Shown here piece after piece: positions 57,182-64,000 of a stretch of 64,000 nucleotides of DNA; the first letter of the stretch is position 1; every line of letters starts with the position of its first letter. The stretch comes from Woeseiaceae bacterium. GTDB taxonomy: Bacteria > Pseudomonadota > Gammaproteobacteria > Steroidobacterales > Woeseiaceae. A program made the translations under genes and the position numbers. The notes under the pieces are model-generated. The model ran no database searches and was not told the origin of the DNA. It saw only the letters and a program-made list of their open reading frames with translations. The stretch is taken from positions 124,001 through 188,000 of the forward strand of contig JANQMR010000023.1 of the NCBI GenBank assembly GCA_028279985.1. The letters run 5' to 3'.

Positions 57182-57340
57182 ATGTGGATGTGTAGAGCTT
57201 GCGGGCATGTCTATGAGCCGGCAGAAGGAGATCCGGATAGCGGAATACCGCCGGGTACACCGTTTGAAGACCTGCCCGATTCCTGGATGTGCCCGGTCTG
57301 TGGCGCAAGGAAAAGTGATTTCGAAAAGATTGACGACTGA
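57182..57340 (+). CDS. Rubredoxin
   Basis: A 52-residue iron protein starting [18 protein letters not shown]. The four iron ligands are Cys4, Cys7, Cys37 and Cys40 in CRAC and CPVC, with the conserved [13 protein letters not shown] between them. GGAG lies six bases before the ATG. Immediately upstream of a P450 gene, it is the likely electron donor or a component of that chain. No rubredoxin reductase is in the window. Rubredoxin with alkane hydroxylase AlkB is common; with a P450 it is less usual. Confidence 0.93.
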   Translation: MWMCRACGHVYEPAEGDPDSGIPPGTPFEDLPDSWMCPVCGARKSDFEKIDD

Positions 57341-57375
57341 GTAGACACATTTACCCGGTCAAGGAGGTAGTTGGG

Positions 57376-58644
57376 ATGGAAAAGGGACAAGCGACGACAG
57401 GCACCGAGACGGGCGACCGGCCGGAGTTTCCGGAGTTCGACCCGTTGGTCCCGGATCACATTCGTGATCCGTGGCCGATACTGGCCCGCGCCAGACGAGA
57501 GCAACCGGTGTTCTGGATACCGAGCCTCGGGATGCACTGCGTGACCAAGTACAGCGATATCAAGGCGATACTCGCAGACTCGGAAACCTTCTCGAACGCC
57601 GGGGCAAATGTCATGCGCGTTCCCGTGCCCGATGATATCGAGATCCCGCCCGGGTGCCCCTTCCCGAGCGTGGGCGACGGTCTGGCCAACCAGGATGGGG
57701 ATGACCACTTTCGTCTGCGGAGGCTGATGCAGCCGGCGTTCGGTCGACGCCGCGTTGCATCGTATGCAGACCAGATTCGCGGTATCGCCGACGAGCTCAT
57801 CGATGAATTCGAGCCTAACGGAAGCGCGGATCTCGTCGTGGAGTTCGCGAATGAACTGGCAATGCAGACGATCGCCGTCGTGCTGGGATTCAAGCGGGAG
57901 GATTCACATGAATTTCGAGCGTGGACGAATCAGTTTCTCTATCTATTGTCATCGCCTGGTATGGATCAGGAAGAAGCTCGCCGTCTTTGGGTCGGGCTGA
58001 TCGAATGGTACAAGCACATCGAGGCGCTCGTTCAGAGTCGCCGGGAAACGCCGGCTGATGATCTGATCTCCGACCTCATGGCTGCAGAGCCGCCTGAAGG
58101 GGTGAAGCCTCTGACGGATTCGGAAATCATCGCGAACGTCATTGCTTTTATCGTTGCCGGTACAGACACTACGGCGATTCTCATCACGCAAACAGTCAGG
58201 CGGCTGCATGAGGAGGGATTGTGGCAGGCTCTCCGCGAAGATAGGGATGGTATTGAAGCAGTCATCGAGGAATCACTCCGCTTGACCGGGGTCGTTCGCG
58301 GTCTGAATCGAGTCGTCACCAAGGACACGGAACTGTCAGGCGTCAGGATTCCGGCTGGATCCGTCATCTACTGGATGGGATCGTCAGCCAATCGCGATGA
58401 AGAGAAGTTCGAGAATCCCGCGAAATTCGATTTGCAGCGTAAGAATACTCACGAGCACGTTGCCTTCAGCGGAGGCCGGCATTTCTGTATAGGCGCGCCG
58501 TTGGCCCGCCTGGAGTCGAAGATTGGTCTAAATGCTCTTCTGGACCGGCTGCCGAATTTGCGCGTGACGGAGCCGGAAGTCGAGTTCCACCCGAGCTTCA
58601 TCACACCGACGCCAAAACGACTGCTTATCGAGTGGGGAGCCTGA
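57376..58644 (+). CDS. Cytochrome P450
   Basis: A 422-residue soluble P450 of the bacterial class I type. I-helix oxygen-activating AGTDTTA, ExxR motif in IEESLRLTG, and haem loop FSGGRHFCIGAPLARLE with Cys371 as the iron ligand. The substrate family cannot be told from the sequence alone; its layout is like CYPs that hydroxylate terpenoid, steroid or fatty side chains. AAGGAGGTAG precedes the ATG. It follows rubredoxin by 35 nt and precedes an alcohol dehydrogenase by 3 nt, suggesting hydroxylation followed by oxidation. Confidence 0.95.
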   Translation: MEKGQATTGTETGDRPEFPEFDPLVPDHIRDPWPILARARREQPVFWIPSLGMHCVTKYSDIKAILADSETFSNAGANVMRVPVPDDIEIPPGCPFPSVGDGLANQDGDDHFRLRRLMQPAFGRRRVASYADQIRGIADELIDEFEPNGSADLVVEFANELAMQTIAVVLGFKREDSHEFRAWTNQFLYLLSSPGMDQEEARRLWVGLIEWYKHIEALVQSRRETPADDLISDLMAAEPPEGVKPLTDSEIIANVIAFIVAGTDTTAILITQTVRRLHEEGLWQALREDRDGIEAVIEESLRLTGVVRGLNRVVTKDTELSGVRIPAGSVIYWMGSSANRDEEKFENPAKFDLQRKNTHEHVAFSGGRHFCIGAPLARLESKIGLNALLDRLPNLRVTEPEVEFHPSFITPTPKRLLIEWGA

Positions 58645-58647
58645 GTC

Positions 58648-59697
58648 ATGCGGGCGGCAACTCTGACTGCGTTCGACACGGCACTTGAGCTGAGCGAGAT
58701 TGCGCCGCCGGCGCTGGAGAACCCCCATGACGTTCTGGTGAGGATAGCGGGAGCGGGAGTTTGCGGTTCCGACGTGCATCTCATCGAGGGAATGTTCGAA
58801 TCCGTTCTAGGTCGACCGAGTTTTCCGTATGTCATGGGCCATGAAAATGCCGGTCATGTCGAAGCGATAGGGCCGGCCGTCAGCACGGTCGAGGTCGGGG
58901 ACCCTGTCCTCGTCCATCCACACATCACCTGCGGGCTGTGCCGCTCCTGTCGTAGAGGTCAAGAGGCGTTCTGCGAAGCGCTTGCATTTCCGGGGATTGA
59001 CGGACGGACTCCCGGCGGGTTTGCGGAAGTCTTTCGTACGACGGAGCGGTCGCTCGTGAGGCTGCCGGAAAGGACGGACCCTGCTCCGCTTGCTCCTTTG
59101 GCGGATGCCGGCCTGACTGCCTATCATGCGGTTCGCCGCGCTGTACCGGAACTCCCTCCCGACGGCACCGCCGTCGTGATCGGAATAGGAGGAATCGGGT
59201 ATTTCGCCTTGCAGCTATTGCGCGTGTTCTCTCCCGCGAAAATCGTCGGCGTGGATGTCGACGCTCAAAAAGTACGGCTCGGTCGGCGCCTTGGTGCTGA
59301 TGAGATGTTGGAATCAAGTGAGGACCTGGTGGCGGACGTGCTGCGTTTGACGGGTGGAGCGGGTGCAGACTTGGTAATGGACTGCGTGGGGGTGGCGCCG
59401 GTGCCGTCCCAAGCCTTGGAGATGCTCCGCCGCGGTGGAACCTATTCTGTGCTGGGAGCGGATAAGGGAGAAGCCTGCTGCGGCACCGTGGCGTTGACAG
59501 GGCGGGAGTTGACCTTTCGAGGGAACCTCGTCGGTACCTTGGGTGAGCTGACCGAGCTTATGCAACTAGTTGTTCGAAATCGGCTGGAGTTGACGCACAG
59601 CTTCTATCCACTGGCAAAAGCAGCGGATGCAATTGAAGACTTACGCAATGGTCGTATAGAGGGTCGCGCGGTAATCGTGCCGAGCGATAAAACGTAA
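58648..59697 (+). CDS. Zinc-dependent alcohol dehydrogenase (MDR family)
   Basis: 349 residues. Catalytic zinc site with GVCGSDVHL and GHENAGHVE; structural zinc Cys cluster in CGLCRSCRRGQEAFC; Rossmann motif VIGIGGIGYFALQL, followed by Asp in VGVDVD, which favours NAD. It presumably oxidises the alcohol made by the preceding P450 to an aldehyde or ketone. It starts three bases after the P450 stop. Confidence 0.92.
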   Translation: MRAATLTAFDTALELSEIAPPALENPHDVLVRIAGAGVCGSDVHLIEGMFESVLGRPSFPYVMGHENAGHVEAIGPAVSTVEVGDPVLVHPHITCGLCRSCRRGQEAFCEALAFPGIDGRTPGGFAEVFRTTERSLVRLPERTDPAPLAPLADAGLTAYHAVRRAVPELPPDGTAVVIGIGGIGYFALQLLRVFSPAKIVGVDVDAQKVRLGRRLGADEMLESSEDLVADVLRLTGGAGADLVMDCVGVAPVPSQALEMLRRGGTYSVLGADKGEACCGTVALTGRELTFRGNLVGTLGELTELMQLVVRNRLELTHSFYPLAKAADAIEDLRNGRIEGRAVIVPSDKT

Positions 59698-59721
59698 TTG
59701 AGGAAGGAAGAAGGTGATCTT

Positions 59722-60123
59722 ATGAAACTGACTCACGACATGACGACGAAGATGCTCGATGCAGCCATAAAAGCCGCAGATGACATCGGGGTGCGAGGGA
59801 GCATCGCTATCGTGGACGCAGGCGGCAACCTGAAAGGGTTCCTGAGTATGGACGGCGCATTGCTTGGAAGCTTGGATGGCGCGACCCGAAAGGCAAAGAC
59901 GTCGGCAATGTCGGGCATGTCGACTGCCGCCTGGTTCGAAACCTATTCGAATAACGCGACTTTCGGCCAGATCGTCGCACACGGATCGAACGACATGTTA
60001 TTTCTTCCGGGTGGTGAGCCGATCCTGGATTCAGACAATCGCCCGATGGGTGGCATCGGATTCAGTGGCGGAATGCCAGATCAGGACGTGGAGGTGGTTC
60101 AGGCTGCAATCGCGGCTGCCTGA
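59722..60123 (+). CDS. GlcG/HbpS-like heme-binding family protein
   Basis: A 133-residue small protein of the GlcG/HbpS/PduO-C fold: LDAAIKAADDIGVRGSIAIVDAGGNLKGFLSMDGA, TRKAKTSAMSGMSTAAW, and the C-terminal GGEPILDSDNRPMGGIGFSGGMPDQDVEVVQAAI. Members bind haem, cobalamin or small ligands and occur beside many catabolic operons with unproven roles. ATG 59722 is preferred to the upstream TTG because GGAAGAAGG precedes it. Last gene of the plus-strand operon; 16 nt separate it from the convergent thiolase gene. Confidence 0.88.
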   Translation: MKLTHDMTTKMLDAAIKAADDIGVRGSIAIVDAGGNLKGFLSMDGALLGSLDGATRKAKTSAMSGMSTAAWFETYSNNATFGQIVAHGSNDMLFLPGGEPILDSDNRPMGGIGFSGGMPDQDVEVVQAAIAAA

Positions 60124-60139
60124 TTGGATTCGCCGTAAC

Positions 60140-61309
60140 TCAGATTCTTTCGACAACAGTTGCGGTAGCCAAGCCACCGGCGCAACACATCGTTTGCAGG
60201 CCGAACCGTGCGTCTCTGCGGCGGAGCTCGTGCAGGAGCGTGGTCATGATGCGAACTCCACTGGCGCCAAGCGGATGGCCTAGGGCGATCGCTCCCCCGT
60301 TTACGTTGAGCTTCTCGCGGGGGATAGCGAATTCATGCGCCCACATTAGAGGTACGGGCGCAAATGCTTCATTTACCTCGAACAGGTCGATATCTCGGAT
60401 AGAGAGACAGGCTTTCTGCAGCACCTTCTGGGTGGCGGGGATCGGTCCGGTTAACATCATGCTCGGGTCAGCGCCAACCGTCGTCACGGCGCGAATCCTG
60501 GCTAGGGGATCGAGTCCGTGCGCAGATGCAGCATCCGATGACATTAAGACAAGGGCTGCGGCGCCGTCCGATATCTGCGAAGAGTTCCCCGCCGTGAGCC
60601 GACCGTCACGCCGGAAAGCCGGCTTTAATCCACCCAGCTTGACTAGGTCCGTATCTCTACGAATTGTTTCGTCGTGCTGGATGACGTCGGTATCCGCTGG
60701 GTCCGCGGACTCAGCCCATTTGCCGGGAGATATTGCAATAATCTGCTTGTCGAAGTATCCATGATCGGCCGCAGCCGCTGCGAGTTGGTGGCTTTCAAGG
60801 GCGTAGGTGTCTAGTTGCCGCCGGCTTAGGTTCCATTCGTCCGATATTCTTTCCGCCGCCTCTCCCTGGGAGACAAGCGCGTAGCGCTCGAGTAAGCTCT
60901 GCCCGAACGGCTCCCCGTGGACATCGCGGTTACCTCCCATTGGCACGCGGGTCATGCTCTCTGCGCCGCCGGCGATAACTATGTCGGAAACTCCGGCAGC
61001 GACCTGTGTGAAAGCGGTGTGTATCGCGGATTCCGATGAACCACATTTCCGGTCGACGGTCATGCCGGGAATCGTCTCCGGCCAGCCGGCCGACAGTAAG
61101 GCGGTGCGAGCGATGTTGCCGCATTGTTCGCCAACCTGTGTGACACAACCGAAGACGACATCGTCTACGGTAGCCGGGTCGATAGATGTGCGGTTGCAGA
61201 GGCCGTCTAGGACGGCACTTCCAAGAACATCCGACCGGATTCCGCTAAGACCGCCCCGATACTTCCCTGTCGGAGTTCTCGCTGCGTCTACTATGACGAC
61301 GTCTCTCAC
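60140..61309 (-). CDS. Acetyl-CoA C-acyltransferase (degradative thiolase)
   Basis: A 389-residue thiolase with all three catalytic elements: Cys89 in TVDRKCGSS, His in GGAIALGHPLGASG and the second Cys in MCCAGGLATA; NEAFAPVPLMW is also conserved. It releases acetyl-CoA or propionyl-CoA from 3-ketoacyl-CoA, the last step of beta-oxidation. Propionyl-CoA would feed the prp operon at 14.8 kb. The ATG overlaps the stop of the dehydrogenase gene upstream (ATGA). Confidence 0.95.
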   Translation of the reverse strand: MRDVVIVDAARTPTGKYRGGLSGIRSDVLGSAVLDGLCNRTSIDPATVDDVVFGCVTQVGEQCGNIARTALLSAGWPETIPGMTVDRKCGSSESAIHTAFTQVAAGVSDIVIAGGAESMTRVPMGGNRDVHGEPFGQSLLERYALVSQGEAAERISDEWNLSRRQLDTYALESHQLAAAAADHGYFDKQIIAISPGKWAESADPADTDVIQHDETIRRDTDLVKLGGLKPAFRRDGRLTAGNSSQISDGAAALVLMSSDAASAHGLDPLARIRAVTTVGADPSMMLTGPIPATQKVLQKACLSIRDIDLFEVNEAFAPVPLMWAHEFAIPREKLNVNGGAIALGHPLGASGVRIMTTLLHELRRRDARFGLQTMCCAGGLATATVVERI

Positions 61310-62211
61310 AACCGTATCCCGGAATTGGGGATTCTCTCTTCACCATCGTATCGGTATATGCCGCAACCTGTCTTTCGGCCAAGCCGCCCGGCCTTTACGA
61401 GCTTGATCATAAGGGGGCAGGGGCGATATTTTTCGCCCAGCGTCTGGTGTAGATAATTCAGGACCGCGAGCCGGGTATCCCAGCCGGTAAGGTCGCCGAG
61501 CTCTAGCGGCCCCATGGGGTGATTCAGCGCGCCTCGCATTGCCTTGTCGATATCTTCTGCGCTCGCAACGCCCTCCGAGAGCATGTACATCGCCTCATTT
61601 CCCAATAAGGCCGACATCCGACTCGTGGTCAAGCCGGGCGATTCCGCCACGGTGATCGCGCTTTTTCGAATATGAGTTACCCACGCATGAGCCCGCTCGA
61701 CGGTCTCGTCGCTCGTCTCCATTCCCCTGACCAGCTCGACGAGTTTCATTTTGTGAACCGGATTAAAAAAGTGCATCCCGATGAATCGGTCAGGACGTTT
61801 TGTGGCTCCGGCAATCTCCGTAACACTGAGCGCTGACGTATTCGTCGCAATGATGCTCTCCGGCGCCAGTAACGCATCGGCATCGCTGGATACCGCAACT
61901 TTGACTTTCGTCGATTCGCTCACGGTCTCGATGACCAGCTTGGTCGAGCGCGAGTCGATTGCGGTGGATACTTCCTGATGGAGGCCAAGACGTTCCATGC
62001 CCTGTCGTGCGTCGTCCTCCGAAAGCTTCCCGCGGTCCACGCCTTCATCCAATATGGCGCGGATTCTCCTGTTCGATGCCTCGAGCGCAGTCGAGTCGAT
62101 ATCGACCAAGTTGACGGTGGAACCACTTGCGAGAAAGGCATGCGCGATGCCCGTCCCCATTATGCCTCCTCCTATAACGACGATCTCAGCCTCGTTCTTA
62201 GTATCAGCCAC
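61306..62211 (-). CDS. 3-hydroxyacyl-CoA dehydrogenase
   Basis: 301 residues, single-function HAD type. NAD motif VIGGGIMGTGIAHAFLASG followed by VDID; catalytic His in GMHFFNPVHKMKLVELV, with a Glu in the same segment; C-terminal domain NHPMGPLELGDLTGWD. Oxidises the 3-hydroxyacyl-CoA made by the hydratase encoded 38 nt upstream. Confidence 0.94.
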   Translation of the reverse strand: MADTKNEAEIVVIGGGIMGTGIAHAFLASGSTVNLVDIDSTALEASNRRIRAILDEGVDRGKLSEDDARQGMERLGLHQEVSTAIDSRSTKLVIETVSESTKVKVAVSSDADALLAPESIIATNTSALSVTEIAGATKRPDRFIGMHFFNPVHKMKLVELVRGMETSDETVERAHAWVTHIRKSAITVAESPGLTTSRMSALLGNEAMYMLSEGVASAEDIDKAMRGALNHPMGPLELGDLTGWDTRLAVLNYLHQTLGEKYRPCPLMIKLVKAGRLGRKTGCGIYRYDGEERIPNSGIRL

Positions 62212-62249
62212 AGCTTATTCTCCTCGCGTGCTATTGTCGCCGATCGCCA

Positions 62250-63008
62250 TTAGCTTCCTGGCAAACGCAGTGGCAGCGTCTTTTTCCTCCCGGCAGCGAG
62301 CAACTGGGTGAACAGTTCGTGCTCTAACTGCAGCCCATCCGCTAGATTCATCTCGCTGCCTTCCTTAGCGGCACGCTTCGCAAGTTGGAGCGCAGTCAGA
62401 GGGCGGCCGGCGAGTTCATTGGCAAAGCTCTTGGCGTTTTCCAGGTATCGATCCGGGGGAAAAAGACGGGTAACGATGCCACGCTTGTAGGCTGTGTCGG
62501 CGTCTAGGCGTTCGCCTGTTAGCAGCATGTCTAAAGCTGGGCCGAGCCCGATGAGTCTGGCGAGTCTTTGGGTCCCTCCGCCACCGGGGATTAGGCCGAT
62601 ACGTGTTTCCGGTAGGCCCAAGACGGCATCTTGCGCGGCGATGCGAATATCGCATGCCAGGGCGATCTCCAGTCCGCCGCCGAGGCAGTATCCGTGTATT
62701 GCCGCAATCAGCGGCTTGCCAACTTGATCTAAGGATCGAATCCAGTTAATCCGAGGTGCTGGTTCAGCCGAGACTGGGACCGGTGTGTCCTCTTTCAAGT
62801 CAGCCCCGGCGCAAAATCCACGGGAGCCGGCGCCATGGAGACAAATCACCGCTATGTCTGCGTCGGCATCCAGTGCGTGGAGAGCGTCGGGTAGCTCCTG
62901 ACGCATCGAGTTGTTTATCGCATTGATAGATTTCGGACGGTTTAGGGTTATCCATCCGACTCCGTTCTGTCGTTCGACCTCGATTGCCTCGTATCTACGA
63001 TTATGCAT
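62250..63008 (-). CDS. Enoyl-CoA hydratase/isomerase
   Basis: 252 residues from ATG 63008, supported by GAGG eight bases upstream; a frame to 63053 adds 15 residues without support. Oxyanion-hole segments RGFCAGADLKE and GYCLGGGLEIALACDIRIA are clear, and Glu in LPETRIGLIPGGGGTQRLARLIG is in the catalytic position. It hydrates an enoyl-CoA. First gene after the candidate operator at 63065. Confidence 0.92.
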   Translation of the reverse strand: MHNRRYEAIEVERQNGVGWITLNRPKSINAINNSMRQELPDALHALDADADIAVICLHGAGSRGFCAGADLKEDTPVPVSAEPAPRINWIRSLDQVGKPLIAAIHGYCLGGGLEIALACDIRIAAQDAVLGLPETRIGLIPGGGGTQRLARLIGLGPALDMLLTGERLDADTAYKRGIVTRLFPPDRYLENAKSFANELAGRPLTALQLAKRAAKEGSEMNLADGLQLEHELFTQLLAAGRKKTLPLRLPGS

Positions 63009-63064
63009 TGGTGAAGCCTCGCCACGGCTGGGATGCGAGAGGGTGCTTTGCACCGTCGGCCGCT

Positions 63065-63089
63065 CAAACTTGAATTTTATTCAAATTTG
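63065..63089. promoter_or_regulatory. Candidate operator upstream of the beta-oxidation genes
   Basis: CAAACTTGAAT-TTT-ATTCAAATTTG is a 25-bp inverted repeat with 11-bp arms and a single mismatch. It lies in the 96-nt spacer between the amidohydrolase stop (63105) and the enoyl-CoA hydratase start. Its core TTGAAT-N4-TTCAA is shared with 47552 and, with one change, 36980. It is the best formed of the three. Confidence 0.6.
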
Positions 63090-63104
63090 GGCCCACAAGC
63101 AACG

Positions 63105-64000
63105 TCAGGTGTCGGAAATGCCGTAGATTCGCGTCGCTGTGCGATGAAAAAGGTTCTCTCGTTCAGCCGGCGTCGCCGAATGAGCAATCCGTTTGAAAGC
63201 ATTCCAGAGAACGCCGAATGAGCAAGACGAACGGTCGACAGGGAAGTTGCTCTCGAACATGCAACGAGCGGCCCCGAAAAGTTCGATGCAGTACGAGAAA
63301 TAAGGTGTCCAGGCCTTGGCAAGCGCTTCAGATGCGGGCGGTGTGGGTTGCTTGTGCCACTCGAAGCCGGCTGATTTCATTGCCATACCCCCAAGCTTCA
63401 CGGCTACATTGTCATGTTGGGAAAGCCGTTTGATCGCGGCCCGCCATGGCTGTAGCACGTTTGATCTTCGATTCGCATACGGGCCGACGCCTATAGGCCC
63501 GCCGATATGGTTCAGGACTATCTGCGTATCCGGAAACGCGGCGGCCAGGCCGCACAATTCATCAATCTGATGAAAGTAAAGCCACGCATCAAACACCAAA
63601 CCGTGCTTTGCCAGTCGAGCGTATCCGCTACGGAAAGATGTGCTGGCAAGTAGCTCTGGTTCTGGTCGAGTGTGTGCGGCATGAATGCGAGAGTCCGGGT
63701 CCCATGCGGTCGCATAGCGTATGCCGCGAAACCTGTCGCTCGCCTCCATATGTGCGATGAGGACCTCTTCCACAGCAGCTCCAAGAGTCAGGTCTGCAAA
63801 ACCTACGATCGCGGCCGCAAGGCGGGTGCCTGTGTGCTGTGACGTCTCCGTAATGCGATGAATGAATTCCGTTTCACCTACAGGTCGAAGAGCGAGGGGG
63901 CCCGAGTCACGATACTCGCGGAGACATTCGACGTAAATCGTGCTGCTTACTTTATGGGCGGCGGCGTCCGATAAGTACTCTTCAATCAGATAGCGCTGCC
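63105..64000 (-). CDS. Amidohydrolase family protein (partial)
   Basis: The frame is open from the right window edge; the first residues seen are QRYLIEEYLSDAAAHKVSSTIYVEC. The remaining 297 residues carry the Amidohydrolase_2 TIM-barrel pattern: FRGIRYATAWDPD, LVFDAWLYFHQIDELCGLAAAFPDTQIVLNHIGGP with the metal-binding His, NVAVKLGGMAM, and the C-terminal RCMFESNFPVDRSS with the Asp, then NLFHRTATRIYGI. Relatives include lactonases and ring hydrolases (2-pyrone-4,6-dicarboxylate, L-fuconolactone type). It probably opens a lactone or decarboxylates a pathway intermediate. Confidence 0.88.
   Translation of the reverse strand, partial: QRYLIEEYLSDAAAHKVSSTIYVECLREYRDSGPLALRPVGETEFIHRITETSQHTGTRLAAAIVGFADLTLGAAVEEVLIAHMEASDRFRGIRYATAWDPDSRIHAAHTRPEPELLASTSFRSGYARLAKHGLVFDAWLYFHQIDELCGLAAAFPDTQIVLNHIGGPIGVGPYANRRSNVLQPWRAAIKRLSQHDNVAVKLGGMAMKSAGFEWHKQPTPPASEALAKAWTPYFSYCIELFGAARCMFESNFPVDRSSCSFGVLWNAFKRIAHSATPAERENLFHRTATRIYGISDT

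Overview
The window comes from a high-GC gammaproteobacterium. The strongest evidence is the oriC-proximal core order mnmG ... rsmG-parA-parB-atpIBEFHAGDC-glmU-glmS, with a separate parAB pair and a methylcitrate cycle operon. The short N-terminal membrane module on the M16 peptidase (RRNVFKV then WLLLRVTD) resembles one common in marine Woeseia/Steroidobacter-like lineages; that placement is an inference. No rRNA, tRNA, CRISPR array, insertion sequence or integrase gene was seen.

Region 1 (1-5.3 kb, minus strand) is a chain of a secreted alpha/beta hydrolase, an ABC-2 exporter (natA-natB) and an M16 metallopeptidase carrying its own membrane anchor, then the start of one further exported protein. 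Region 2 (5.5-12.8 kb, plus) is mnmG followed by a tightly coupled oligopeptide uptake operon (oppA, oppB, oppC and a fused oppD-oppF). Region 3 (13-18.5 kb) holds a di-haem cytochrome c, an AcuI-type acrylyl-CoA reductase and prpB-prpC-prpD, a propionyl-CoA disposal module. An S9 peptidase follows. Region 4 (20.6-34.2 kb) is the conserved core: rsmG, parA, parB, the complete F1Fo ATP synthase operon behind a near-consensus promoter, glmU and glmS. Regions 2 and 3 separate mnmG from rsmG, which are usually adjacent.

Region 5 (34.2-37 kb) begins just after glmS. It is visibly richer in A+T and carries four small genes: a NWDGYG-type protein, a TIGR04255-type protein, a helix-turn-helix protein and an unknown. 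It looks like a small accessory module at a well-known insertion hotspot.

Region 6 (37-64 kb) is a large catabolic cluster of four converging or diverging transcription units. The first is SDR, hydantoinase B-like, SnoaL-like, two FAH-family proteins and an acyl-CoA ligase. The second (minus) is a GMC flavoprotein, a gluconate-dehydrogenase-subunit-3-like protein, ETF beta and ETF alpha. The third is a TonB receptor, hydantoinase A between two paralogous proteins of unrecognised family, a DUF35 Zn-ribbon protein, a second ligase, a thiolase-like protein, rubredoxin, P450, a Zn-alcohol dehydrogenase and a GlcG-like protein. The fourth (minus) is an amidohydrolase, enoyl-CoA hydratase, 3-hydroxyacyl-CoA dehydrogenase and thiolase. 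The logic is outer-membrane uptake, oxygenation or dehydrogenation, CoA activation, beta-oxidation and ring or amide hydrolysis of an unidentified, probably cyclic, substrate. Three promoter regions share an inverted repeat, TTKAAT-N4-TTCAA, that may be the cluster's operator.

The most unusual sequence-level feature is that the 5' ends or spacers of many genes in the first 34.4 kb carry short tandem duplications (7 to 50 nt periods). Some duplicate the start codon itself and create mini-ORFs that overlap the true start. None was noticed in the catabolic cluster.
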